A DNA stretch of 64,000 nt from Prosopocoilus inquinatus (taxonomy: Eukaryota > Arthropoda > Insecta > Coleoptera > Lucanidae), in NCBI GenBank assembly GCA_036172665.1, contig JAYKNF010000013.1, forward strand, positions 806,001 to 870,000, in the 5' to 3' direction. Both the position numbers and the translations under genes were made by a program. The notes below the pieces were generated by a model. It searched no databases, was not told where the DNA came from, and was given only the letters and a program-made list of their open reading frames with translations. Shown piece after piece: positions 1 to 10,699 of the stretch (position 1 is its first letter; each line of letters starts with the position of its first letter).

Positions 1-415
1 AAATAAAATTATAATTATTTTTTAGATATATGTGAGGAATTTTTATATCAAAAAAGCTTGATAATAACTATGGAAAATTCACTCGTTACTTTTTAATCGC
101 TGGAATTCTATCGATTAATCTAACGCCTGATTAGACAGAAGTAAACGAAGCGTTATCTCTTAATCGAGCTTTGTGAAACACTTAACGGAGCATTAAGACT
201 ATTTAACGACCGATTAGAGAGCGAGCCGTTTAGTAATCATCGTTAAGTTAATCATCGTTAAATGCGGTTGTTTTCCTATTTAATCATTCGTTACAGAGTT
301 AATCGGAACTTAAATATTTGACGAAGCTTTGTGAAACCGGCCATCAATCTTGGTTAGTTCGCGCAGGTCGACGCGAATTCTCCCCTCCTCTATATCTCTG
401 GCTCATTATAGTTGC
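1..415. other. Non-coding, no gene seen
   Basis: No open frame of note. The stretch from about 90 to 350 repeats short TTAATCG-like words in both orientations, as old inverted-repeat elements often do, but I could not fix its ends. Confidence 0.4.
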
Positions 416-424
416 ACACTTTCT

Positions 425-755
425 GTTTTATTCACTGATAGTTGGCAATGCAGTTAGCTGTTATAAATAACATCTGTCAAGTAGTACGTGTAAACGAAGC
501 TCACAAACCGGCGTTACTAACAACCGACGTTAATAACACAAGTCTTAAAAGTTTGTGCAAACGCAATCATTGATACTGCAAAAATCAAATAAAAAAATTA
601 TTTGCATTTTTTTTTTAATTACAACTCTAATGACAATTTTACAACTTTTAAAGTCGGTTGTTAGTAACGCTGGTTTGTGAGCTTCATTTACACGTACTAC
701 TGACAGTTGTTATTTACAACAGCTGACTGCATTACCAACTGCCAGTGAATAAAAC
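425..755. repeat. Foldback element with arms of about 110 bp
   Basis: The left arm (425 to about 545) reads back as the right arm (about 640 to 755). Shared words include TAGTACGTGTAAACGAAGC on the left and its complement on the right, and both ends carry GTTTTATTCAC or its complement. The roughly 95-bp loop is AT-rich. There is no coding capacity, so it is a non-autonomous inverted-repeat element. Target duplications were not identified. Confidence 0.7.
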
Positions 756-1002
756 AATAAGTACACCATAACCATTTAGACAGTCGAGGTTAGTACCTGG
801 TAGCAACATCAACCACGGCCGCAAACTGTTTACATAAACTACAAAACCGTTATTACTAACGCCATGCCTGATATGTCAAAAATGTAAGGTTACTAAATCG
901 GTTTTATAACAACGGTTGTTATGACCCATTTACACAAATTTTCACGCCAGTGTTACCAACAACGGTTTTCATAACACCGGCCTTTCCCAATCGAAAGCAT
1001 TT

Positions 1003-1041
1003 TAGCGTTGATTGAGATATTTACTGGAAGATGCCCAACCT
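1003..1041 (+). repeat. Dispersed repeat end, pairs with 6738-6772
   Basis: The motif GTTGATTGAGATATTTACTG followed by GAAGATGCCCAACC recurs in inverted orientation at 6738-6772, and a shorter version lies near 6030-6072. The surrounding 1042-1240 has a 79-codon minus frame that I do not consider a gene. Confidence 0.5.
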
Positions 1042-1943
1042 CCTTGTATAAGTGCGTGCACCACATCCCCCTTACGTCCTACCGCCCTTGTCCGAAACTT
1101 ATAACGCTGTACAGTAACGACCCCGGGCGTCAAGTAAATAAATTTCAAGCGTTGGGTTACAGCTCTATAGGTTTTACTCCAAAATAAGTTTGAGAAATAT
1201 GGTTCGTCCATGTTTAAACGTCGGCGGTGGTCGGGGTACAAAAATCTGGCGTACGCGCACGTTTGTACGTGCGGTAGTTTAATAATTTTAAAAATCCTAA
1301 GTGTAAATACCTACTTATTCTAAAATTTTAGTAATCGTAACATTTTCATCAAGAGATATTTTTATATTAGTGAAAGTGAATGATAGGGCTTATCTAAGCA
1401 TAAGCAAAATAATAAAATTTAATATTTTTTTATAGAATTCATTTGCCGCAGACAAGCAGTTACAATAGCTTGGCAGGCAATTTTTTTATTAGTTCTTGTA
1501 CGCACTAATTTTATTTTTAATTAAGCTGTTCACGTCAAACAAATAAAAGTAATGCTAGCTTACTATTAATTAGCTATTTAAATTATTTTTTTTTAAATTA
1601 CGTTCCACGCGATAAACATCGAGAATGAAATCAAACGAGAAACTTCAAATTTAATTCTGCACAGAATTTTTTTACCACCGACGCGATGACTAAACGCAAG
1701 TTGAAATATTCTTTCCTTACGAAATCATACCAGAATCTTTGAGAGAAATTCCTTCTCTCAACGTTATAATTCACATTACAGTGAAATTATAAACTTATAA
1801 CTCTTATAAGCAAACACCCGAAGTTGTTTAAATTAATAAATAAATAAATATATATTTATTGGCTCGTTAAAAAAATTACTTTAAAAATTGTATACAGATA
1901 TTCGTTAAAAAACATTTTCTAGAATATAAAAAAAATTTTACTT
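1042..1943. other. Non-coding AT-rich spacer
   Basis: Nothing recognisable beyond simple AT-rich sequence and short A/T runs. No splice-flanked open frame was found on either strand. Confidence 0.4.
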
Positions 1944-2310
1944 TTAGTTTGATGATAGTATTCTAATTTTTCTACGAGGAATTTTCTTTTCTTTAAATTT
2001 TGTCTCCACTACCCATTTCATTCCGCGAAATAATTTTATTTTTATTAATAATTCTACTATTGTGTCTTTATGTTCTGGACACCTGTCGAGCCAAGTGTTG
2101 TATTTATTTTGCACTGCCTCTAACATGCTGATTTTAATTTTTTAGTGACATTGTATTGTTTTATAAATTTGGAAATTAACGTCAAATGTTTGCAGCAAAA
2201 AAGTAACAACTTCGGTAAAATTTTCAGTTGGCCGAACCAAATATTTAATTTCTGCTTCTTTTGTTCCGTAATCTCTATAAAATAAAAGTAATTCGTTTGA
2301 ATTTAAAAAT
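1944..2310 (-). pseudogene. Possible C-terminal fragment of a P-element/THAP9-like transposase
   Basis: The minus strand is open from 2310 to about 2143, stops, and continues in the same frame to 1944. The last 60 residues contain CPEHKD, then a hydrophobic and basic helix, then a lysine/arginine-rich tail ending RRKIRILSSN. Basic helical tails of this sort occur at the end of P-superfamily transposases (family knowledge, weakly applied here). It lies on the far side of the 312-bp array from the clear transposase fragment and in the same orientation, so it may be the other end of the same gene. The assignment is tentative; it could be an unrelated relic. Confidence 0.3.
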
Positions 2311-2324
2311 AATCTATCGTCCTT

Positions 2325-3191
2325 AACCTTGACCTACTGCAATGTTAGGTCAAAAAGCGATAGTAAGATGTCGCTATTTTATATGTTCATCATTCTTACA
2401 TCGCATTTGCGAATAAATTGGGCAAGTCGTTTCTGGTCTGCAGTGGGAGTATCGAGCTACGTTTCTGCTGAAGAAGCCCCAAGCAGGGCTGAAACAGCTG
2501 TCCAGAGGCTGCTCGAGGTTCTCACTGCAATCAAAAACGATTTGCACAAAATTTTTCTAAAATCTTTCATTATGCTTTAACAGCAAGCATGGCCGCCTTG
2601 CATGGGGGACTCATTAGGAGCAAATCCCGCTTCAATTCGTCTAACCTACTGCAATGTTAGGTCAAAAAGCGATAGTAAGATGTCGCTATTTTATATGTTC
2701 ATCATTCTTACATCGCATTTGCGAATAAATTGGGCAAGTCGTTTTTGGTCTGCAGTGGGAGTGTCGAGCTACGTTTCTGCTGAAGAAGCCCCAAGCAGGG
2801 CTGAAACAGCTGTCCAGAGGCTGCTCGAGGTTCTCACTGCAATCAAAAACGATTTGCACAAAATTTTTCTAAAATCTTTCATTATGCTTTAACAGCAAGC
2901 ATGGCCGCCTTGCATGGGGGACTCATTAGGAGCAAATCCCGCTTCAATTCGTCTAACCTACTGCAATGTTAGGTCAAAAAGCGATAGTAAGATGTCGCTA
3001 TTTTATATGTTCATCATTCTTACATCGCATTTGCGAATAAATTGGGCAAGTCGTTTTTGGTCTGCAGTGGGAGTGTCGAGCTACGTTTCTGCTGAAGAAG
3101 CCCCAAGCAGGGCTGAAACAGCTGTCCAGAGGCTGCTCGAGGTTCTCACTGCAATCAAAAACGATTTGCACAAAATTTTTGTAATATTTAT
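2325..3191 (+). repeat. 312-bp tandem array, about 2.8 units
   Basis: The word CCTACTGCAATGTTAGGTC starts at 2333, 2645 and 2957, an exact 312-bp period. Units differ by only a few bases, such as TTTCTGGTC versus TTTTTGGTC. Because 312 is a multiple of three, each unit keeps a 96-codon frame open; I regard that as a by-product, not a gene. The right end breaks off in the word CAAAATTTTT and joins the transposase fragment at 3192. The same unit recurs near 36.9, 46.4, 52.4, 57.6 and 59.2 kb. Confidence 0.9.
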
Positions 3192-4013
3192 TGTAACTAA
3201 GGTCTTTTCCGAGTGAAATTTCGTCAAACATTACGACGCACATTCTTTCATCTGCTTTCATACTTATAATTTTAGTCCTTAATTTATTAATTAATGTTGT
3301 GTTGACCCCCGTTTTTAAATTATATATCTGAAAGAAAACTGACTTAGTTTTAACTTCATATTTAAGAAACGAAAGAAAAGTAAATACCTTAAGCCATGAT
3401 TGGATTGTAGATATTCCAGGTAGTACAAAATGCAGAGTGTTAAGCAAAAATTTGTAATTACTCGGCGATTTGTAATATAAGGACAGAGCCAAATGTTTTT
3501 CGCTTTTTGTCCACTTTGTACGACTTTTATGAAAACACTGCATGTACACTAAAGTTTTCACCGCAGGTGATTTATTCTTTAATAAATTTGAAAGAATATT
3601 ACGGGTGGAAGAGGACAGTGCCCGCTGTCTAAGTCTGATATTAGCAGCATTTTTTCTTTTAATATTTTTTCTTAGTTCAATAATCCTTTTCTTCAAGTGT
3701 CTTTTTCGAGGTGTATCGCAACTCTCAACTGGGGTGGACGTAGCAAAACGTTCGAGAATTATTCCTGAAGAACTGTCGCTGTCTTGTTTAAAAGGTGAAG
3801 GAGTTTTGTCGGTGGTGCCGGCAATAGATGTTTAGGATCTTTTAACAGGGCTATTTATCAGGGTTATTGTATCTAATGTGTCTGAATGAGTATCATCATT
3901 TTGTTGATATCTGCTGTATGTGCGCACGGATTCCGAATTAAAAACACTAATGGTTTCCGGTGACTTTTCCTGTGGATAGTCCGTATATGGCAACGATGTG
4001 GCTGAATTGAAAC
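3192..4013 (-). pseudogene. P-element/THAP9-like transposase, exon 2, truncated, one stop
   Basis: On the minus strand a tract ending TTTATTTAG precedes an open frame starting at 4013. It is open except for one in-frame TAA at 3834-3832. After the stop come a basic coiled-coil-like stretch (KKRIIELRKNIKRKN), then KWTKSEKHLALSLYYKSPSN, a segment ending STIQSWL, and MFDEISLGKDLSYNKYYK. This order and wording match the region before and into the catalytic domain of P-superfamily transposases (THAP9, Drosophila P). The frame then runs straight into the 312-bp array at 3191, so the rest of the catalytic domain is missing. Joined to the THAP exon at 6505-6205 the phase is correct. It could be a transposon remnant or a decayed domesticated gene. 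Confidence 0.75.
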
Positions 4014-4052
4014 CTAAATAAAAAAATTTACGTACATACCTGTATGATAACC

Positions 4053-4191
4053 AAGCTGCGGACCGACGCCTTCCACTATAGTTTATGAATCACAGAATCG
4101 GCGTACGCTGCACTATTTTATGAATCACAGAATCGGCGTACGCCGATTCTGTGATTCATAAACTATAGTGGAAGGCGTCGGTCCGCAGCTT
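4053..4191. repeat. Perfect palindrome, 55-bp arms
   Basis: Bases 4053-4107 are exactly the reverse complement of 4137-4191. The 29-bp loop itself carries a third copy of the arm's inner 24 bases (starting TATGAATCACAG). It lies in the intron of the THAP/P-like gene, just upstream of its second exon, and would form a strong hairpin if transcribed. No target duplication was seen. Confidence 0.9.
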
Positions 4192-4451
4192 GATGATAAC
4201 CATCGGACCGATGCACAGTGGAACGATCTTCTGAGATCGGACATTCTGAGATTGGACATAGAATTTGCAGTAGGATATTTTTTTTCAGTTTTTTCTTTGA
4301 AAATTGTGCATTATATTTTAATATAATACAAACATATTTATTTGATATTTAAAAAAAACAAACCAAAATAGAAACTACAAATATGATCCAGAATCTAGCT
4401 CGTCTCGCTGTGCAGTATAAACCAATTAAAAAAATACTATTATTGTTTTCG

Positions 4452-5290
4452 TTACAAACATTTTAAAAAATAGGTTTTTTGACTTAAAATGGATAAGTTT
4501 TTAAATGAGACTCTGTTATTTATCGTTAAATTTAATTCATTTGATTTATTTAATAATAATAATAATAACAAAGGCCCAATGCGCGACGCCCCACACTTTA
4601 TTTTATTATTTTTTGTTTGGTATTTTTTTATATTACAAATAAACTTTTTTCCCTCTTGTGGACTCAATCCGGGAACGTACTGTATACCTATAACCGGGTG
4701 TCCCGCGCCATGTGTTCGCCTTTCTAGAATTTTTATTTTTTAAACGATTCATATGAAGTTTTGAAACTATAAAGTACATGTAAAAATAAATTTCCTGTTG
4801 TATCCACTAAGCACTGTTCCTTCGCATCTATGTTTTACAAATATTTTTGCTACTACGTGTATTTTTGGTTTTTTATTTTGACCTGCGAGCGGTCAACGGC
4901 CTTAGTTTTTTCCCTGAAACGGTAAATTAACAGTTATTTATCCACTCTCGGTTCCTTCGGAATGACCAAACAACTGAATTGAGGTACCCTTGTAAAAAGA
5001 AAATTATACAAACACGACCCTTCTTTCACTTGGCCGCACAAACAATGAGCACGTAAAATAAAGCGAAAAGAAACATTTCTATATATTTTTTTTGTGAAGA
5101 AATCAAATCAATTTGTAATACATATGTAAAAAACAATTGTTCAATCTGCGTAACTGAAAATAAAAGAAAATACCCGGAGATATTTAATTTTGAAAACACA
5201 ACACTAAAGCCATGTTCAGGTGTTTTGCGTTGGCGTTAAAATTCTACCCGATTCTATTGGGCCAATTTGAAAATATATAATTCATTTGAT
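4452..5290. other. Non-coding, with one fragment of the CCGGGTGTCCCGCGC repeat family
   Basis: At about 4690-4800 there is an end fragment with CCGGGTGTCCCGCGCCATGTG followed by CTAGAATTTTTATTTTTTAA. The same terminal sequence bounds larger elements at 13169-14331 and 17793-19187. The rest is AT-rich with no gene recognised. Confidence 0.5.
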
Positions 5291-5291
5291 T

Positions 5292-5430
5292 AATGCCCAT
5301 TTGCACCACTTTCACTTAAAATTTAAGTCCTACTTAAGTGGTTAAGTGACACATTCTATTATGGAAAAAGTGTCACTTAACCATTTAAGTGGGACTTAAA
5401 GTTTTAAGTGAAAGTGGTGCAAACGGGCAT
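5292..5430. mobile_element. Palindromic miniature inverted-repeat element
   Basis: The left half starting TGCCCATTTGCACCACTTTC is matched by the right half ending GAAAGTGGTGCAAACGGGCA. Both arms carry CACTTAA/TTAAGTG words and flank a short centre. Arm length is about 60 bp with a few mismatches. It is non-autonomous with no coding capacity and lies in the intron of the THAP/P-like gene. Confidence 0.8.
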
Positions 5431-6204
5431 CAATGAACCAAACAAATATCTATTCCGTAACGCGGCGATGAAAATTCGTCTAGAAATGAATCCAGCTTTA
5501 TACAGAATCTGCATAAAAATTGCACAGGGCGTAAAATAACGAAATTGATGACTGAATAGACCACAAGCGAGTATTTTGTTAAAGAAACGTTATATGATAG
5601 AACCTGACGCCAAAATAATAAAAAACATCATGGCCCGCTGCATGTTTTTAAAACAATTGTGAATGGTGTATAAGTGTGTATACCTCTACTACATGCCTGT
5701 ACCTGTATAGTACCTATACACCAGTATATATATTGTATTCTAATGTTTTTAAAAATAAAAATCAGTTCTTTAAGTATTCGACTGCTAAATAAGTGTTTTG
5801 CAGACTCAAAACGGTCTCCAAAGTTACTATTTTGAAGAAAGAGCATGTATAAAAAATTCATTTAATTCTTGTATCGGCAGTAAATATTTATTTCATGTTA
5901 ACCTTATAAAACAAGATATATCATCAATTTTCTATGGTAAGCATTGTAACTTTATTGTAATCAAAGCAAATATTTAATGAAGCGCTTATAGTTCTCGGTT
6001 CTCATTAAAAATTACTTGCCAGATCTATCATCGTTGATTGAGATATTTAAATAAATATTTCAATCAACATTAGCACGCTTATATTCGGTTATTGAACAAG
6101 TACCAACTGTTGCTGCCGAATTTTTTTTACATCAATAATAATATTTCCTTCTGAATGGTGTAAAATTTTTGGCACTCATAATATAACAGTATCGCAATTC
6201 TCAC

Positions 6205-6505
6205 CTGAGTTGAATTTTAAAGGCGTTGCGTTGTAATTTAAAAACTTTTTATCCGCCGAAAAATCTCTAAAGCTGGTTGGAGCAAAATGTTTCTCACAAA
6301 TTAACTTATTTCTTAACAATTCACTTAATGGCACTGTTTGTTTTATATATACATCAATAAGTTTTAAATTATCACAATTAATTAACCACCGTTTACACCG
6401 ATCTTCATCTTTAACTGGAAATTTAAAAAACGTCAAAGAAGAAGTTTTTCTGGAGTTTTTACAATCTCTGTATACACAACAATGACATGCAGTTGAAAAA
6501 CTCAT
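6205..6505 (-). CDS. THAP zinc-finger exon of the P-element-like gene
   Basis: Starting at the ATG at 6505 (MSFSTACHCC...), the exon encodes 100 residues plus one base. It shows the C2CH layout of a THAP domain: a CCVYRDC pair near the start, a central tryptophan in CKRWLINC, then LICEKHF, then a short proline-containing ATPLKF box. THAP domains bind DNA and form the N-terminus of P-element transposases. A donor GTGAGA follows at 6204. Joining to the acceptor before 4013 restores phase (G + GT). The exon is intact although its downstream partner carries a stop, so it may be a relic or an isolated reused THAP exon. Confidence 0.75.
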
Positions 6506-6737
6506 TGTCGTATATCTCAATATATTACTTTCGAAATCGAAACTGTTTACGTTATTTATAACGGCGCGAAAAAATGTCTAAGTTTCACACCAATACATGC
6601 AGAACCGTGGATGGAGTATTCCCTCCACGTGCAAAACTGACGCTTTAGTTCACATTCTCGACTACAGAGTATGACATGCAGCGACCCTAGCGGCCAGAAC
6701 TTTTGAGTGGTACGTTTAAAGCCATGCAGTTGGGCAT

Positions 6738-6772
6738 CTTACAGTAAATATTTCAATCAACGATTTTAGAAC
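6738..6772 (-). repeat. Inverted partner of the 1003-1041 repeat
   Basis: GTTGGGCATCTTACAGTAAA followed by TATTTCAATCAACG is the reverse complement, with few differences, of 1003-1041. A palindromic relative (GTTGATTGAGATATTTAAAT) lies at about 6033-6068. The sequence between 6520 and 6738 shows no gene. Confidence 0.5.
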
Positions 6773-7277
6773 CAACGGAGTGCACAAAGTTTTAAGTGAT
6801 ATAACGCTATATATTATTTACACGGAACGTGTCGCTAAAATATGCTGACAACATTTTCTCGGAACGAAAACGTTCTACAGTACATTCGAAAGAAAAAACA
6901 TGCTTGTCTTCCAAGGGTCTATTGCGCTCGCTCCCTGGCCGCCTTTAGAAAACAGATTTTAAATTATAAACTGCTTATTAAATTATGTATTTATCTTCTG
7001 TATTCGTAAATTAGCATTTCTGACATTACTTCGAATGCAATAATTAGTTGCTAGTCAGTTTCTAATAAAAATGAATTTAGAAATTATTAATTAGTATAAG
7101 TTGATGATTACATTGGACTGGTGACTGCTTTTGTTTTTGTATTAACCCGCAAATCTGCAACTAAAATACATATACTATAATGAAATGATTAGTTTAGTTT
7201 TAAACTAACCAAACACCTTGTGTGGTTATCCCTGCCATCATTGGGTAGGTTTTAGTTGTAGTATCTACAAGATTATT

Positions 7278-7457
7278 GTAAGTACAAAGTTTTTTAATCT
7301 TGAACCGGACAAAATATGATGCGAACACACTCAACGTTTCGCTATATATTTATAGCTTCATCAGGAGTGAAAAAAAGTAAATAAATCTGTAGCGAAACGT
7401 TGAGTGTGTTCCCATCATATTTTGTCCGGCTCAAGATTAAAAAAACTTTGTACTTAC
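7278..7457. repeat. Inverted duplication carrying a hammerhead-type ribozyme end
   Basis: Left arm 7278-7343 and right arm 7391-7457 are near-perfect reverse complements, both spanning GTAAGTACAAAG at the outside and AGCGAAACGTTGAGTG at the inside. The loop 7344-7390 includes TTCATCAGGAG, which completes a ribozyme core with the left arm only. A related 87-bp insertion lies at 13381-13467. The arrangement resembles the inverted, ribozyme-bearing terminal repeats known from Penelope-like elements; a decayed Penelope-like reverse transcriptase lies at 43.8-45.9 kb, though not necessarily of the same family. Confidence 0.8.
7328..7369 (-). ncRNA. Candidate type I hammerhead ribozyme
   Basis: Reading the minus strand from 7369: CACTC, then the core CTGATGA (7364-7358), one unpaired A, stem II GCTATA, loop AATA, TATAGC, then GAAAC (7340-7336), GTT (7335-7333) and GAGTG (7332-7328). 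CACTC pairs with GAGTG as stem I. Stem III is minimal; AACGTT is self-complementary, as in dimer-forming hammerheads. Predicted cleavage is after GTT, between 7333 and 7332. Known context: Penelope-like elements carry hammerheads with very short stem III. The extra A before stem II departs from the usual core spacing, so activity is inferred. Confidence 0.7.
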
Positions 7458-7499
7458 AATTTTCATCGGACAAGAACCAATTTCAATTACAAGATTATT

Positions 7500-8490
7500 G
7501 TTTACGACTATTATTTATATTATATATTTATGTAATTTATAATTATAAACGAAACATTTTTTGTTTTATTATATGTATGTGCACGAGCAATTATAAACAA
7601 AACATACCTAATATAATATTCAGATTATAAAATTAGTAAAGATCTGCGGTGGAAAAGTTTTTCGTATTTTTCTGACTATTTAATTCATCTGTCGTTTCAT
7701 GTTTATTAGCCAAAGAAAAAAACTTAATTTTAATCATTTCCATGATTACAAAAAATTGCAGAGGTAATTGTATTAGTACAAATTTCAAGGAATATTGTAC
7801 TGTTTTTCTTACTTTAGTCAGGAATAATTCCACTTGTAGTGGGTTTCTCGATTATCTAAAAACCAAAAAATGTTTTTTATTTTCTTTTAATTGCTTCAAA
7901 TTTTTCATAAATTAAATAATCATTTCCGTGGTTACAAACAAATTTCAGCGGTAATTGTACTCGTACAAATTACAGCGAATATTATACTAATGTGATAATT
8001 TTAAACAAATCAAAATGTTTATTTAAAAACGTAAAACGGGATTGAAGGAGTTGATTCATTAAATAGTCTTCCGAATACAATTGGTAGTCAATGTTGTGCA
8101 GATCATTTTGCAGTGATGCTACAAATGTTAAATTCACAAAAATAATCCGCATAACATTGACTACTTATCGTATTACATCTGAAAATTTAGTTTTTTTAGG
8201 TGGGTCAGACTAGCCTTAAGCTAAAACTTGCACGATGACCAATTTAATCGTATAAATAAATAAATCGTTTCGAAACTTCGTACATTCTAGAAGAAAAAAC
8301 TTTTAATATTTACAAAGCTGTGATGGAAAAATCGGACCTAAGTCATTCAATTCAAATTGTGGTTTCGATGTTGTTGATGTAGGTTGATTGCCTACTTCAG
8401 AGTGATGTACCAGATATAAATACAATTCAGGAATAAGTTTAATATGTAATATAAAAATCAAACAGAATCATAAGTTAACAAAGAACATAA
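7500..8490. repeat. Spacer with a dispersed repeat related to 29760-30130
   Basis: About 7650-7830 is the inverted counterpart of about 30000-30130; shared words are GATTAAAATTAAGTTTT and TTAAATAGTC. A second, direct fragment (GGTAATTGTACTCGTACAAA) lies at 7951-7985. The minus strand of 7833-7633 is open for 66 codons, but that frame is not kept in the other copies. I see no host gene here. Confidence 0.45.
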
Positions 8491-8493
8491 ATA

Positions 8494-10031
8494 TTAATCG
8501 CGTAATGCTCTTTTTATGTCACCTTTATTACTAGCATCAGTGTGTTTCACATGTTCGTGCTTGTTTTGTATTCTTTTTGATCGTCTAGGTTCCTGTTCAG
8601 TTTCTTGTTTCTTTCTTGGCTGTCTTTGCTCCTGTACATCGACTTTCTGTGCCCTTTCTTGTTCACTCTTATCATCGTTACATACTAAAACTTTTATGCT
8701 TGGAAGTTGTTTTAAGGGCATCTTTCCGACTCCTTCCTTCTTCAACTTTTCCGTTAATAATTGCGTACTCTTAACTGCATTTTTGTTTTGTGAAGTACGC
8801 GCGAAAGATTTTTGCAGGAGTTTGTTTTGAGTGTGTGTTGTGAGTATCGATGTCGGCGAGCAATTCAAATTCAGCTTGGTTTTATCCGAAGGGGCTTTAC
8901 GAACGTTCATTAAATCACATGATGGAGGCGCTGGAGTTTTCTTCGTTACCTTTAAAGTATTTTGCGGTTCATCTTTAGTACTTATTTCATCATCAGATAA
9001 AACGAACTTGATTTTTTTTATTACAGGAAGCTTACGAGGTGTAGCTTGAGGACTAGTCATTACAGGCACCTTTACTTTTGAGCACTTGCTGTCTGGGGTT
9101 AAAAATGAACAAGTATTTTCTGGCTGCTCGCATATCACAGGACTAAGGCTAATAACTTTTGGCAGCTCGCCCACTTGTTGATGGTACATATTGTTCATGG
9201 TATTCTGCAGACAAGCTTCATTGTATATTTGAATATTTACTGGCTTTATTTCTTGTAGTACAGGAAATATTTTTTGGTTTATTTCATCATACTCGGAAGT
9301 TCCTATTACATTATATCCGATGTTTAGCAGTACTGAAGTGTATGTTTCTAATAAAACAGTTTCTACGTTTGGAAACACATCATGTTCGATTAAACGAAAT
9401 ATTTTTTCTCTAAATTTGCTCTCATTTTGTACCAGGTGACTATAGATGTCCAATGCATTGTTATAATGCTCTCGTGACGTTGAAAAATTCGCCTGATATG
9501 CATTGAATTGGCCGCTCAAATTCAGAATTATCAGCACAAACTCTTGAAAATCGATACTCATACAATGATAGCAATTGCAGTCACTGCGGTGACTGGTAAA
9601 CGAAGGCAATTTAAGTTGGACCGTTTCACAGACAGGGGATCCACATTTTGTCGCTCGTTGCTCATTAAAGCACGATGGAATATTCAGCATCACCTCTTGC
9701 ATTTGTTTGGAGAGTAACTCCACAGATTTTTCCATGTCCTTTACTTTAGCGTACGTTAAACTCATGCACGAACGTTTCGAAATGCATAAAATCTCACATA
9801 TTCCGTGAATCTTTACGAGGCAATCTTCAAGGCGGTCGCTCATTAAATCAGCCTGGGCAAGGTGACTCAAGAATTTTACCGATTGCAAGGGAATTAACAA
9901 TTTTTGAGTCAACAGCGTCACTTCTTTACAGTAACATCGGGTTTCCCTGGGCAGACGCAGCCAAACGTACTTGTGGACGAGAGCGGCGTAAGCTTCAAAT
10001 AGAATCACCATGAAATAAGGAGAATTATGAC
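8494..10031 (-). CDS. thr: Separase-like regulatory subunit (three rows-like), last exon
   Basis: The exon starts at 10031 after the acceptor TTCTTGTTTTAG and ends at a stop at 8494, giving 511 residues after a shared glycine codon. Phase matches the donor at 19281. The first 200 residues are helical, with a segment (AQADLMSDRLEDCLVKIHGI) of the kind seen in the repeat region of separases. The last 190 or so residues are low-complexity, rich in K, S, T, P and Q, and end in a basic tract (RRSKRIQNK). No cysteine-protease domain follows, and none appears in the rest of the window downstream. That fits the split arrangement known in Drosophila, where Three rows and the protease Sse come from separate genes. 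The family call rests on architecture and local similarity, not on a search. Confidence 0.6.
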
Positions 10032-10699
10032 CTAAAACAAGAAGAGATAAAACAAATGATAGAGAAAGCGAGAAAAACAGAAACAAAAATTTAGGGTCAT
10101 GAGGCAGGGTTGGAAGAAAAACAGTTTTTTTTTTTGTTTAAAACATGTTTAAAATTAACCCAAAATTAAACAACATGTTTGAAACAAAAAGAAACAGCAG
10201 TTTAAAACACTTTTAAATATTTCAATTACCATTTAAGCTTCCATAAAAAGGTACTTACATATCATTATCACTTGATATTTGTATAAAAAATACGAAGAAT
10301 TTATTAATTTATATTCGATTTGTAATTAAAAGAAAAGTTTGTAAGTTTGTAATGTTAGATTATGTACCCTTTTAAAAATATTGTATGTACAGATGTGCTC
10401 ACAAAAAAACAATTGATGGTCTGGTAATCGAGATAAACTACATTTAGTTTTCTTTTTTTTTTTTAATGGAACACGTATATTATTTTTTCGATTCTAAATT
10501 AAATTCTAATGGGATTACATATACAGGGTGTCCCAACAGTGCATTCTCGGGCTATATCTCCATAACTGCTGCGGATACAAAAAAAGTTTCAAAACATTTT
10601 CGTTTTAGAATTTTGAGGTTTACAACCTAAAATTACTTTCACCTATTCAGAATGAATCGAAACAGTTTTACTCAATAAATTTTTTATTTCAAATGGCAC

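Noticed and set aside
1002..1241. 79-codon minus frame
   Set aside because: Overlaps a dispersed repeat end; no family features.
2602..3216. 96-100-codon plus frames in the 312-bp arrays as genes
   Set aside because: They recur only because the unit length is a multiple of three and units are nearly identical; no known domain, and both orientations occur.
8494..10086. 530-codon frame as a stand-alone protein with an N-terminal signal peptide
   Set aside because: The hydrophobic start is intron sequence read through a polypyrimidine tract; the acceptor at 10033-10032 and matching phase place it as the last exon of a longer gene.
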